A stretch of 64,000 bases of DNA from Sphingobacterium sp. CZ-2 (GCF_004526235.1 NZ_CP038159.1:3224001-3288000), one strand, 5' to 3'; shown: positions 1 through 8,485, counted from the first letter of the stretch. Numbers and translations: made by a program. The notes: generated from the sequence alone by a model not told the origin.

Positions 1-1
1 G

Positions 2-259
2 GAAGTTGATCAAGGAAAACATAAAAATTTATATTGGATGGTTCTTCAGATTATCATCAACAATATCTATGATAAGGCAAAGGCATTGAAATTCAAAGCG
101 GTAGATGAAGAGGTACGGGATTTTAAATTAAACGTAGCAACTCAGATGAAGAAATTAAAGAGGCATGCGGCTCACATTGCCCAGGAAATTCCGGGAATGG
201 AAAGTAAGCAAGTTCAAGATTGGGTGATCAAAGAAATTAAAAGAAAAGAGTATGCCTAA
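2..259 (+). CDS. C-terminal end of an unidentified protein (5' part outside window)
   Basis: The reading frame is open from base 2, so this is the last 85 codons of a longer gene and the internal ATG at 38 is probably not a start. The visible tail is helical, basic and lysine-rich, with no motif I recognise. Its stop overlaps the ATG of the SNF2-like helicase by 8 bases, which indicates translational coupling. By genomic analogy, partners fused this tightly to such helicases in defence islands are often PLD-family nucleases, but that is a guess: no HxK motif is visible in this fragment. Confidence 0.6.
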   Translation, partial: EVDQGKHKNLYWMVLQIIINNIYDKAKALKFKAVDEEVRDFKLNVATQMKKLKRHAAHIAQEIPGMESKQVQDWVIKEIKRKEYA

Positions 260-3200
260 AACCATCCAACAGATCCAAGAGATTTTGGATTTAAATCCTA
301 ATAATGCGATATCGCCTGCAATTAGTAATCGGCAATTAGAAGTTATTCGGAAATCTTATAATTACCTGATCAAATCAGCTAAAAATAATATCATTTATAT
401 AGCCGATGAAGTCGGTTTGGGTAAAACCTATATTGCCATGGGCATCATGGCTTTATTACGTCACCATTATAACAACCCATTGGAAAAGGATATGATCGTT
501 GTACCTAAGGCTAACCTTCAGGATAAATGGGAGAGTGCGATAGGAGTTTTTTACCAATACAATCTACTGAAAAAATTCGATGACCAAGAACAAAATAAAG
601 AACGTTATAACCCCATAAAATACCATAATATCCAGGGCATAAATGCCGATTCTTTATTTCATATATTTAGGATGAGCTCTTTTAGCAATATTGCTTTTGT
701 TGCAGATGATGGGGATAGTGGAAATACATTTTACAGGAAGCTAATTGATGAATATTTCCATAAGGATGAATTTATTAAGGAGATCCTAGAACAAGCTAAC
801 AAAAAGCATTATTTTAAACATAAGAACAACAGAAAGCTTGGTCATCTCTTGGCCTACCTTTTTAATATTAAAAGTTCTAAGATAGGTTGCTTGGTTATTG
901 ATGAAGCCCATAATTATAAATATGGTCCAGGCAATGAGGACTGGTTTAGTTCCATAAGGAATAATGTGACCTCCCGTTTTTTGGGAGCCTATCGCGATCA
1001 ACAGATTTTAGAAGATTTCCCTACTTTGGAATCGAAGATAAAATTTCCTTTAGCTAACAAAATTGTTTGTTTGTCGGCTACCCCAAAAGATAGATGCTTA
1101 AATGAAATCAAGAACCAGTTCGACTGTTTTGTTGATAAACATATTTTGAGTGGTTGTCAATCGCCGGAAGAGATCAAAACACGTTTACCCAAGTTTTTGA
1201 TTCGAGGGAACATGGAATATCAATTGGATGCAGAAACCTATTCGCGGAACCAAAGTAGACACGAACATAGATCAGGAAATGTCAATAAATCAATTACTCC
1301 CGAAAAGTTGGAGATCAAAGATGATTTTGAAGGTACGTTTTGGCAATTGTTGCAGTACCAGTCCTTAAAGCATCTGAAATTAAAGAACGGTGTCTCCTTT
1401 GAAATGGGGATGCTTGCCGGATTTGAAAGCTATAAGGTGGATACGGATAAAAAATTGGCCAGTATTAAAGAATATGATGTAGAGCATAAAAAAGACAATC
1501 AGGAAAGCCAAGATATCAATGTGGTTAGAAGTATTATCGATTCATATAAACGAACCTTCAAACTATCTCTACCACCTCATCCTAAACAAAGTAAATTCGA
1601 GGCAGAGATCTTGAGCCAAATGCATCGGCAAGAGAAATCATTAACTTTTGTTAGACGGATAATGACGGTTAATGATCTTGAAAAACGCCTGTTGCACCTG
1701 TATGAAAAAGAAGTAGTGGTTGAGAACCAGCTTCGATTTAAAAGGCCATATACTGCTTTTGGTGAAAGCGATAAAATAAAAAGCATGTTGGATGATTGGA
1801 GTCAAAAAGATCATTTAAGGAAATTGCCTGTATTTATTGATGAACTCCTTAACTGTAAGGCCTGGAAGAAAACACTGAAGCGAATGTCTGAAGAAGAGTT
1901 GGATAAAGTACGGGAGTTTATTAAATCACTTTTAGGTAATGAAAGCAGTGATTTTAAATCAAGATTCATTGCATTTCAAAGTAAACCTTCTAAAATCGCT
2001 AAACAAAGGTTATTTGGCTATCTATTAGAAATCTTCCAAAGTAAACAAGTGAAAAATGTGAATATTAAGCATGTTAATGACTCAATTAATGGTTCATTCG
2101 CGAATAAAGCTTTAGGTACTGAAATTGAAGGTTCGGAAGATGATGAAGATGTGGATGATCTAGATAAAAACCAGTTTGATGGTTATTTTTTCAATACTTA
2201 TTTTTCGTATGGTAACGGATTTCGATTTAAAGCCAAGATGTATAGGGAAAATTGGTTTGAAATTGATATTAGCTATTTACTGAATTATTTAAAATTATTT
2301 CAATTTGACCAATTTAAATTGGTTGAAGATCTGAAAAATATAAAATTAAAGACAAAGAAACCTAAGAAGAATCAATTATTCGCAGAAAGACAAAATACTA
2401 TTAGGGATTATCTGTTGCAGAACGAATCTACTCTTATTAAAAATACCGAATTAAAGCATACGGAGATTCCAATTGAGGGCTTTGATGAATTTAATATTGA
2501 GGCAGAAAATACATTTCTAACTCAGTTATTGATTAAAGATTGCCATGCTGAATTGAACAATTGGTTAACGAAAGTTTTCCATATTGATAATAGTTTAGTA
2601 AATCTGATTCATCAATTAGAATATTTATCAAATATTTTAAGAAATATTTTTCGGAATGGATCTGGGTTGTTACCCTCTTTTGTCGCTGAATGTAATGAAA
2701 ACGGGGAATCGTTTGAGCAAAGCTTGTTGATGCTAATTAAAGATGAAAATGCACCATTTCATCATGTTCTAGAAGAGGTGAAATGTATATTGAATGATTT
2801 TGATATTCTGATGAATACCAATTTTAATAAGAAGACCAAGAAGGAAATTGATAACATGTTCCGCTCGTTGAGTCCTGTTATCGCTGTTAGTGGACAGATT
2901 AAGCGAGATCGAAGCTTGGTGGCCGCACAATTCAGGATGCCTGGATTTCCTTATGCATTGATCAGTACAGATATTTTAAGGGAAGGAGAGGACCTGCATA
3001 CCTATTGCCAAAATGTATATCATTACGGGATTGCCTGGAACCCTTCGGATATGGAGCAGCGGACTGGTAGGATAGACAGGATTAATTCTTTGAGCTTCCG
3101 TAATTTAAACCGACATAAGAAATTGGATTTTGATCATAAAATTCAGGTTTTCTATCCTTATTTAAGTCAATCTATCGAAGTAAACCAAGTAAATAAACTC

Positions 3201-3392
3201 TTGAAGAATATCAATCAGTTTACGGAGACCTTTAATGATATTGGTTCCAATGTGGTGTATGATAGGGAGGTGAAGATTGAGGAAGAGGTTAAAACAGATG
3301 GATTACCTGCTGCGATTCAAAATAAGATCAATCCTTTGTATGATGTTTGGAGTTTTAGGGATGAGGTGGAAGTGGAAAAAGTAGAATTGTAA
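252..3392 (+). CDS. SNF2-like superfamily 2 helicase/ATPase, defence-island type
   Basis: This 1046-aa protein has the core motifs of an SF2 ATPase: Walker A GLGKT at residues 55-59 inside ADEVGLGKT, DEAH at 217-220, SAT at about 275-277, and motif VI QRTGRIDR at 936-943, preceded by the motif V-like stretch ISTDILREGEDL. DEVGLGKT followed by a late GRIDR is typical of RapA/SNF2-like enzymes that translocate on duplex DNA. More than 600 residues separate the two RecA lobes, far longer than in a minimal helicase; this insert is charged and contains an acidic run near residues 630-645. It overlaps the preceding gene by 8 bases and is followed 22 bases later by a small ORF. With the SRA-HNH and HNH/HIT genes alongside, a role in anti-phage or anti-plasmid defence is likely, as for helicases of DISARM-like systems, but the exact family is not identified. 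Confidence 0.8.
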   Translation: MPKTIQQIQEILDLNPNNAISPAISNRQLEVIRKSYNYLIKSAKNNIIYIADEVGLGKTYIAMGIMALLRHHYNNPLEKDMIVVPKANLQDKWESAIGVFYQYNLLKKFDDQEQNKERYNPIKYHNIQGINADSLFHIFRMSSFSNIAFVADDGDSGNTFYRKLIDEYFHKDEFIKEILEQANKKHYFKHKNNRKLGHLLAYLFNIKSSKIGCLVIDEAHNYKYGPGNEDWFSSIRNNVTSRFLGAYRDQQILEDFPTLESKIKFPLANKIVCLSATPKDRCLNEIKNQFDCFVDKHILSGCQSPEEIKTRLPKFLIRGNMEYQLDAETYSRNQSRHEHRSGNVNKSITPEKLEIKDDFEGTFWQLLQYQSLKHLKLKNGVSFEMGMLAGFESYKVDTDKKLASIKEYDVEHKKDNQESQDINVVRSIIDSYKRTFKLSLPPHPKQSKFEAEILSQMHRQEKSLTFVRRIMTVNDLEKRLLHLYEKEVVVENQLRFKRPYTAFGESDKIKSMLDDWSQKDHLRKLPVFIDELLNCKAWKKTLKRMSEEELDKVREFIKSLLGNESSDFKSRFIAFQSKPSKIAKQRLFGYLLEIFQSKQVKNVNIKHVNDSINGSFANKALGTEIEGSEDDEDVDDLDKNQFDGYFFNTYFSYGNGFRFKAKMYRENWFEIDISYLLNYLKLFQFDQFKLVEDLKNIKLKTKKPKKNQLFAERQNTIRDYLLQNESTLIKNTELKHTEIPIEGFDEFNIEAENTFLTQLLIKDCHAELNNWLTKVFHIDNSLVNLIHQLEYLSNILRNIFRNGSGLLPSFVAECNENGESFEQSLLMLIKDENAPFHHVLEEVKCILNDFDILMNTNFNKKTKKEIDNMFRSLSPVIAVSGQIKRDRSLVAAQFRMPGFPYALISTDILREGEDLHTYCQNVYHYGIAWNPSDMEQRTGRIDRINSLSFRNLNRHKKLDFDHKIQVFYPYLSQSIEVNQVNKLLKNINQFTETFNDIGSNVVYDREVKIEEEVKTDGLPAAIQNKINPLYDVWSFRDEVEVEKVEL

Positions 3393-3414
3393 ATTATAAT
3401 GTTAAATAATATAA

Positions 3415-3723
3415 ATGAGTAATCAAGAATACACAAAGACAAATCCAAATATAAGTTATGAAGAATTTTATAGCTTGGTGAAAGATGTAAAGAACTTTAG
3501 TAGTTTAACAGGAAGAAAATATGAAGTTCAAAGTACTGATAATGAAATTATGAAGATTGTTAGGTTATTTACTGACAAAATATGGCCTTTGAATTTAAAA
3601 GGTGTACATCAAGCCTATTTAAATTTGACCGATTTTAAAACAGTGAATTTCAAACCTTATTTAAATAGGACTCATTCTCCAGCATTGGGATTATTGTTTC
3701 ATGTGGGACTGTTGATAAAATAA
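3415..3723 (+). CDS. Small protein of unknown function in the defence island
   Basis: A 102-aa ORF begins 22 bases after the helicase stop on the same strand. It has no signal peptide or membrane segment and no motif I recognise. The middle reads like a folded helical domain (IMKIVRLFTDKIWPLNLKG), and the end (SPALGLLFHVGLLIK) is hydrophobic. It could be a subunit of the helicase module or a leftover of a longer gene. The composition matches the helicase and the frame is intact, so I regard it as a real gene with moderate confidence. Confidence 0.5.
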   Translation: MSNQEYTKTNPNISYEEFYSLVKDVKNFSSLTGRKYEVQSTDNEIMKIVRLFTDKIWPLNLKGVHQAYLNLTDFKTVNFKPYLNRTHSPALGLLFHVGLLIK

Positions 3724-3731
3724 CTTGGGTA

Positions 3732-3757
3732 GATTTTAAAAAATTTTTCTTAAAATC
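3732..3757. terminator. AT-rich hairpin between convergent genes
   Basis: GATTTTAA (3732-3739) and TTAAAATC (3750-3757) form an 8-bp stem around an A/T loop, between the small ORF (+) and the SRA-HNH gene (-), whose stop codon it overlaps. It may end transcription in both directions. The stem is weak. Confidence 0.3.
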
Positions 3758-4643
3758 CATGAATTTTATTGTGATAATGAAGATTTTCAATATTAATAAT
3801 GTGGTCCGAATTTATAGTTAAAGGACTATTAATTTCCCCAATAATATTAAATTCTGGTGAGATTGAAATTGTACCTCTGTCGAACATAATATGGTGATTA
3901 GGACATAGACACAAAATATTATCTAAGGAGTCTAATCCATGATGAGGTATTCCCAAAGGACGTATATGAGCTCCTTCTGCATAATATCCATTTTTGACTT
4001 TGATTCTTTCATTACATACCTGGCAAAAATTTGAATAAAGTTGTTTTACTCGATTTCCTATTTTAGAATCTCTAACAATTCTTAATATGGTTGTTTCTGT
4101 TCTTGTAGGAACTTTTGAATTATAAAAATTGTTATCACCTAATTGAGATTCAAATAGAAATAATGAGTTAATTTTACTTCTTGTAGTTCCAGAGTAAATT
4201 AATTTAAACCTACATATTTTAAAACCGTTTTCCCCAATATCTTCAAATGCTTCAACTATACTATATAAGCCTGCATATTGATATCCTATTTTTGGTGAAA
4301 ATTCAGAATTATGTTTTGCACCTCTAAAAACACGAATTGGTTTACCTAAATTCATACTACTTACAAGAGAAGCATTATCATTATTATCCCAAGTTTGGTC
4401 TTTGATCAAAACTTTTTTATCATTTCTTCCTCCAGATCCAGTATATAGAATTTCTAAGCCTTGATCTACATCATCTTTATATCCTCCCGATAATACAATA
4501 GCGGCTGCTCCTTCGTGTCTATTTCCATCTATTCCTTTTTGAGTGTTTCGGTGGCCGCCTAAATTTTTAATTTCGTTTCTACTTTCAAAAATGTCTCCTT
4601 CATTGATACCTGGAATTTCTCCAAAAAGCAAAGGTTTACTCAT
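3750..4643 (-). CDS. SRA(YDG)-HNH modification-dependent restriction endonuclease
   Basis: The 297-aa protein has an N-terminal SRA/YDG domain (about residues 6-155). Diagnostic features are the opening FGEIPG, the GGHR at 29-32, the EGAAAIVLSGGY segment, and the YAGLYSIVEA strand that follows. SRA domains flip out and read methylated or hydroxymethylated cytosine. The C-terminus is an HNH nuclease with zinc cysteines C207/C210 and C245, the AHIRP histidine near 226, and CPNHH at 247-251. The SRA-plus-HNH layout is that of type IV enzymes that cut DNA carrying modified cytosine, such as Sco5333-type proteins. It stands alone on the minus strand, convergent with the helicase module and divergent from the HNH/HIT pair. 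Function by family is solid; its cooperation with the neighbours is inference. Confidence 0.88.
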   Translation of the reverse strand: MSKPLLFGEIPGINEGDIFESRNEIKNLGGHRNTQKGIDGNRHEGAAAIVLSGGYKDDVDQGLEILYTGSGGRNDKKVLIKDQTWDNNDNASLVSSMNLGKPIRVFRGAKHNSEFSPKIGYQYAGLYSIVEAFEDIGENGFKICRFKLIYSGTTRSKINSLFLFESQLGDNNFYNSKVPTRTETTILRIVRDSKIGNRVKQLYSNFCQVCNERIKVKNGYYAEGAHIRPLGIPHHGLDSLDNILCLCPNHHIMFDRGTISISPEFNIIGEINSPLTINSDHIINIENLHYHNKIHGF

Positions 4644-4807
4644 AATTCTTATTTTTCATAGTTAGATTTTATGAAGATAATGAGTATTTTGCCTTATTAC
4701 AAAAAATAAATAAATACAATTTTTATTATTGATATTTTTATAAATGAAACTTTGGTTAATATAAATTGTTAATCTTAATTTATATTAATATTAATCATCT
4801 GCCTTAA
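4644..4807. promoter_or_regulatory. Divergent promoter region with 12-bp inverted repeat
   Basis: These 164 bases separate the SRA-HNH gene (-) from the HNH gene (+). TTAATATAAATT at 4756-4767 is repeated in perfect inverse orientation as AATTTATATTAA at 4777-4788, with a 9-base spacer, 20 bases before the HNH start codon. On the minus strand a TTTG followed after 20 bases by TATCTTCA resembles the Bacteroidota TTTG/TAnnTTTG promoter. The repeat may be an operator or a leader hairpin. Confidence 0.4.
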
Positions 4808-5833
4808 ATGAACACTACCTTTCAGATTAGTGACCCAAGTTTGGAGTCACAATGGAGAGCCATCATACTATTTGGGAAAAACTCAGCAACCTATAAATTC
4901 GCTTTTGCCAAGTCAATTTTGGAATTGTTGGAGCCCAACAAAGGCCGCTTAAGTCTGGAAGAATTAGCTGAACCCTTTTCCAGATTCATCGTAGAACACC
5001 TCCAACAAAACGATAAACAAGGAAGTTCAAAATCAAGTACCTTTTTAAATGCCTGTAGGTCATTTATCCAGCATGAGATCGATAGAGATCAATTAATCCA
5101 GCAAACCATCAAAAACGGATTTAACAACGTTATAGATGCATTTCAAAATGTCAATGGTGGATTGATCAATAACGTATTCTATCAAAAAGACTATACTAGT
5201 GGCAAAAAGCAGATTGTGTTAACAGATGATATCTTTAAACTGCAAGAATCCACACAATTCATTAATTTTAATCAAGAGGTAGAGGCTAGGTGGAAGTTAG
5301 TGGAAACAGCTTGGGATCAAAATATCAACTCAAATCTTTTGGAGGTAAAGCATGATGGATTAAATGAAGAACTATATATTGGAGATTTTATGCGTCGAAT
5401 CACAATAACGTCATCGCGGGACGCTTTAAATGGTTATCAGAAGGGGAAATGTTTTTATACATTTAATGATATCTATATTCAAAAAGGCGTTTATAATATA
5501 TGTGCAGTTGATCACTTTCTACCACATGTGAATAAGCGTTCGCATTTTTCTGAAAAGGCAAATATAAATGGAGTATGGAACTTGGTCCTAACAGATCCAA
5601 AAGTTAATCGAGCTAAAGGAGCAAAAATTCCAAATCGTAAATATTTAGAGAGATTATACAATCGAAATGAATTTTATATTGAAAGTAAACATCCACTGGC
5701 TGAGACTATTATCTATCAAACAGGGGATAAACCTTATCTAAGAAGGCGATTCTTAGAAAAACAATATAATATTGCATTATCAAATTCAATTCAGGAATGG
5801 ACCCCTGACAATGAATTACCAGGAAACTTTTAA
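4808..5833 (+). CDS. HNH endonuclease domain protein
   Basis: A 341-aa protein whose C-terminal half carries an HNH fold: KCFYTF around C215, then CAVDHFLPH at 232-240 with the catalytic DH pair, then a WNLVLT segment with the conserved asparagine, and an N-x-x-KGAKIP tail. In many HNH proteins the first element is a CxxC zinc knuckle (CFYC); here the second cysteine is replaced (CFYT), so zinc binding at that site may be lost or altered. The N-terminal ~200 residues are helical with no recognised domain and may be a specificity or interaction region. The HIT gene starts one base after its stop codon, so the two form a bicistron. Defence or mobile-element nuclease function is likely from context. 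Confidence 0.75.
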   Translation: MNTTFQISDPSLESQWRAIILFGKNSATYKFAFAKSILELLEPNKGRLSLEELAEPFSRFIVEHLQQNDKQGSSKSSTFLNACRSFIQHEIDRDQLIQQTIKNGFNNVIDAFQNVNGGLINNVFYQKDYTSGKKQIVLTDDIFKLQESTQFINFNQEVEARWKLVETAWDQNINSNLLEVKHDGLNEELYIGDFMRRITITSSRDALNGYQKGKCFYTFNDIYIQKGVYNICAVDHFLPHVNKRSHFSEKANINGVWNLVLTDPKVNRAKGAKIPNRKYLERLYNRNEFYIESKHPLAETIIYQTGDKPYLRRRFLEKQYNIALSNSIQEWTPDNELPGNF

Positions 5834-5834
5834 A

Positions 5835-6206
5835 ATGAGCATCAAGAATTTTTACGAATTGCCGAAAGAAATATGGATAGGGGAAACTGACCATTTCTTT
5901 TTAATATACGATGGGTTTGCTGTATCTCCCGGTCATATATTGATTATCGCGAAAGAATTGAGGGCTGATTATTTTGCCTTAAATTCTTCCGAAAAAGCAA
6001 ATTTGGATGAAGCTATTTCTTTAGCAAAGCAATTAATTGAAAAAGAACATCATCCAGATGGCTATAATATTGGGATGAATTGTGGAGAGGCAGCGGGGCA
6101 GACGGTATTCCATTTCCATTGTCATGTGATCCCGAGGTATATCGGTGATATGAAAGACCCAAGGGGAGGAGTTAGGCATTGTGTTGAGGGAAAAGGAAGT
6201 TATTAG
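5835..6206 (+). CDS. HIT family nucleotide hydrolase/transferase
   Basis: Contains the histidine triad HFHCH followed by VIPRY near the C-terminus, which defines HIT proteins; these act on nucleotide-phosphate bonds such as AMP-lysine, AMP-phosphoramidates and dinucleoside polyphosphates. The preceding SPGHILIIAKELRADYF segment is also typical of the fold. I chose the ATG at 5835, one base after the HNH stop; longer frames from 5772 or 5811 lie inside the HNH gene and add residues absent from the family. With this start the protein is 123 aa, a normal HIT length. Tight coupling to a nuclease is unusual for a housekeeping HIT protein and hints at a role in a defence module, for example processing a nucleotide adduct; that is inference. 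Confidence 0.82.
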   Translation: MSIKNFYELPKEIWIGETDHFFLIYDGFAVSPGHILIIAKELRADYFALNSSEKANLDEAISLAKQLIEKEHHPDGYNIGMNCGEAAGQTVFHFHCHVIPRYIGDMKDPRGGVRHCVEGKGSY

Positions 6207-6609
6207 AAATTTAATCCAGTAAGCATTCCTAAAAATCATTGATTTATTTTGTGTTAAATAGATGTAATATTTCCCGAATATCAATTTCTAATAATTTAGC
6301 CAGTTCATTTAACTTGTTCAGATCAGGTTATTGCTTGATTTTTTTCATTTGGAAACAGTATTTTCCGATAAAGAAGGAGATTCAGCGATACATTATTGAA
6401 AGTAGCCGTAAAAAATTAGGTAAGAACATGCTTTGTAATTCGCTAAAATTTTTAACTAATTAACGGTAACTTAATAACACAATTATAAATTTAGCTCGAC
6501 ACTTAACTTAGCCTTTGGAAATCAATGGAACGGATCACGGATGTTCTATTAAATTTGTTCTTAATCCAAAATTAAAACAAAATTAAGGTTGGGATAAAAT
6601 CAAAAAATC
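6207..6609. other. Intergenic stretch with HTH remnant and promoter-like box
   Basis: About 400 bases without an intact gene. It holds the XRE remnant described separately. TAAATTTG at 6550-6557 matches the Bacteroidota -7 box and lies 52 bases before the start of the DUF6528 gene; no TTTG at the expected -33 spacing is evident. A 74-codon plus-strand frame at 6239-6463 looks non-coding. Confidence 0.4.
6244..6390 (-). pseudogene. Decayed XRE-type helix-turn-helix remnant
   Basis: On the minus strand, the frame ending at the TAA at 6246-6244 reads PDLNKLNELAKLLEIDIRE and then ILHLFNTK, which is the usual end of an XRE DNA-binding domain (nPxLxxLxxLAxxLxIxxxxLL). It is preceded by an in-frame stop (6330-6328) and then by a weakly HTH-like stretch rich in lysine, with a further stop beyond. 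No start codon serves the whole. I read this as the broken 3' end of a small regulator gene; the 5' limit is approximate. Confidence 0.35.
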
Positions 6610-7503
6610 ATGAAAAGAGTCTGCATATTATTCATTCTATTTTTGGTAGCTTTTAATACCTCATTCGCACAACAAGTATTGAAAAAAGGCTTCTTGGTAG
6701 CTTGTGGTGATGATAAATTATTTATCATTGACCCCAATAAATCGAACGATAATCATACCGAAATCATCTGGAAATGGGCAGTAGCTGATGCAAAATCATT
6801 GCCGGCAGCATACATTCCTTTATTAAAAAGTCTTGATGAGTGCAAACCCGTGATGGGAAATAAAAAAATTTTAGTTACATCTTCCACAGGCGCAACCATA
6901 CTCGTTGATATCGCATCAAAGGATGTAGAGTTTTATGCAAAAACTCCGATGGCCCATTCTGTAGATTTATTGCCCAATAACAGAATCATCGTAGCAAATT
7001 CTACGCATCCAAAAGGCAATTCTATTGAGCTATATGATCTTAAAAAAAATGAAAGGGTTTTATTTACGGATTCCCTGTATTCTGGTCATGGAGTAGCCTG
7101 GAACCCTAAGGATAAACTATTGTATGTGTTGGGATATCAACATCTAAAAACCTATTCTTTGGTAAATTGGTCTTCTGAAAATCCAAGTTTAAAATTAGAA
7201 TCTTCTTGGCAATTACCAGATAAAAGTGGCCATGATCTGTTTCGTATTGATAGGGATACCTTTTTAGTATCAACCCACCATTCCGTATTCTTATTTAATA
7301 GCAATAATAAATCATTCACTGATTTTACGCTTTTGAAAGGTAAAAAAGACGTCAAATCTGTGAATTATTACCCAAAGAAAAATTCATTGATCTATACTGT
7401 TGCTGAGGAAAGTTGGTGGACTGAAAATATCTATATGGTTAATCCGAATAAGACAATTAAACTACCAAATCTCAAATTGTATAAAGTGAGAAAAGCAATT
7501 TAA
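6610..7503 (+). CDS. DUF6528 family secreted protein (propeller-like)
   Basis: A 297-aa protein with a clear signal peptide (basic start, hydrophobic core, cleavage near AFNTSFAQ/Q). Landmarks are WKWAVADAKSLP, DECKPV and the repeated short strand patterns ending in VAWNPKDKLLYVLGY, which match the DUF6528 family as I recall it; such proteins are expected to form beta-propellers outside the cytoplasm. No catalytic residues can be named. It stands alone with a possible -7 box at 6550-6557. The molecular function is unknown; in other Bacteroidota, members are found near polysaccharide uptake genes, but no such gene is immediately adjacent here. Confidence 0.72.
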   Translation: MKRVCILFILFLVAFNTSFAQQVLKKGFLVACGDDKLFIIDPNKSNDNHTEIIWKWAVADAKSLPAAYIPLLKSLDECKPVMGNKKILVTSSTGATILVDIASKDVEFYAKTPMAHSVDLLPNNRIIVANSTHPKGNSIELYDLKKNERVLFTDSLYSGHGVAWNPKDKLLYVLGYQHLKTYSLVNWSSENPSLKLESSWQLPDKSGHDLFRIDRDTFLVSTHHSVFLFNSNNKSFTDFTLLKGKKDVKSVNYYPKKNSLIYTVAEESWWTENIYMVNPNKTIKLPNLKLYKVRKAI

Positions 7504-7559
7504 ATATTTTTGAATTCAGCATCAAGGCTCCAAATAAATTGGGATTAATAATCATAAGC

Positions 7560-7939
7560 TTACTCTTTTTCTTTAGCCTCTTTATTTGCCCTAATTTCTA
7601 CGATTTTCTGTTCTAAGGTTTTAGAAATAGTGCCATCCATTTTAGTTTTTGGAACCATTTCATAATAAACTTCTATATCTAAATTTTTTGGAACCTCTTT
7701 TGGGATGAGTTCTCTCACAGATTTAAGTTTAAAAATTCCCGTTAATTTTTGAAGGCTTTTAAAATTGTATTTATCTATTTCATTTAAGCTTTCAACCTTA
7801 CTAACAAAGTGCTAGTTTTCCCTAATAAGTTACTTAGCTCACCTTTAGAAATTCCTCGCTCAATTCTTAATTTTTTAACATTTAGAATAATTTCTAATTC
7901 TAATTCAGTTAATTGTTTTTTAGAAATAATTTTTTTCAA
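7560..7939 (-). pseudogene. XRE-family transcriptional regulator broken by a frameshift
   Basis: Reading the minus strand from a TTG at 7939, the first ~44 codons give a helix-turn-helix start (ILNVKKLRIERGISKGELS then NLLGKTS). The frame then runs to a stop within about ten codons. Moving one base to the other frame continues it sensibly as FVSKVESLNEIDKYNFKSLQ and on to a lysine/glutamate-rich end with TAA at 7562-7560. A single missing base just after the TS codons (around 7809-7812) would restore a ~126-aa regulator. A 16-bp palindrome lies a few bases upstream. It may be a true pseudogene or a sequencing error. Confidence 0.6.
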
Positions 7940-7946
7940 TTTATAT

Positions 7947-7962
7947 TACCTATTAATAGGTA
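7947..7962. promoter_or_regulatory. Perfect 16-bp palindrome upstream of the broken XRE gene
   Basis: TACCTATTAATAGGTA is its own reverse complement and sits 8 bases upstream of the TTG start of the frameshifted regulator. XRE regulators commonly bind such sites over their own promoters, so this is a candidate autoregulatory operator. Confidence 0.45.
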
Positions 7963-8006
7963 GTATTTTTATATTTGTAGAGTCAATGAGATTTAAACCA
8001 TTTTGA

Positions 8007-8485
8007 AGGTTAACTCATTGATAATTAATCAAAATATTCAATGATTAAGATTGTACTTATTTCATATTTTGATTAAATAAACTTGGGGAGGTAGGTTATT
8101 ATTTTCGAACTAAATTAAATAATATGTATACCAAAAAAACCATTAAAAACCACTATTCAGTTATTCTGTTCTGCAATAACAAAATAACTTCTCTACAAAT
8201 TAAAAAGAACATACCTGGTTATCCGAAATAACCAATTGGTAAATCTATATCACTAGAAGGGCCAAGAATGCATTTAAATTATTTCTAATTCTTTTTTACC
8301 ATCCAGTAGCAGCTACTTGATTAAAAATAGATTTACAAATTGTTTTTATTGCCAATGAAAGTTAATCGTACTTTCTATTTTATAAATATAATTAAGTTTT
8401 AGGATTATTTATAATTCTATGGCCCTTCTATTAATGATTATTTAGTACCAATACTTTCAAAAACCAATTATTAAACACCTAAAAA
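8007..8485. other. AT-rich gene-free stretch with a spaced inverted repeat
   Basis: No ORF here looks coding. TAGAAGGGCC at 8254-8263 recurs as its exact complement GGCCCTTCTA at 8421-8430; the flanks are also partly complementary (AAGAAT against ATAGAAT once a base gap is allowed). The arms enclose about 157 bases. This might be a small non-autonomous element or a long leader hairpin of the downstream thioredoxin gene. Confidence 0.35.

Noticed and set aside
7800..7820. Programmed frameshift in the XRE gene
   Set aside because: No slippery heptamer (such as a run of A or T) is present at the joint, so a mutation or sequencing error is more likely.
7809..8006. Plus-strand frame of 65 codons
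   Set aside because: It is antisense to the frameshifted XRE gene and its operator, and the product is hydrophobic low-quality sequence.
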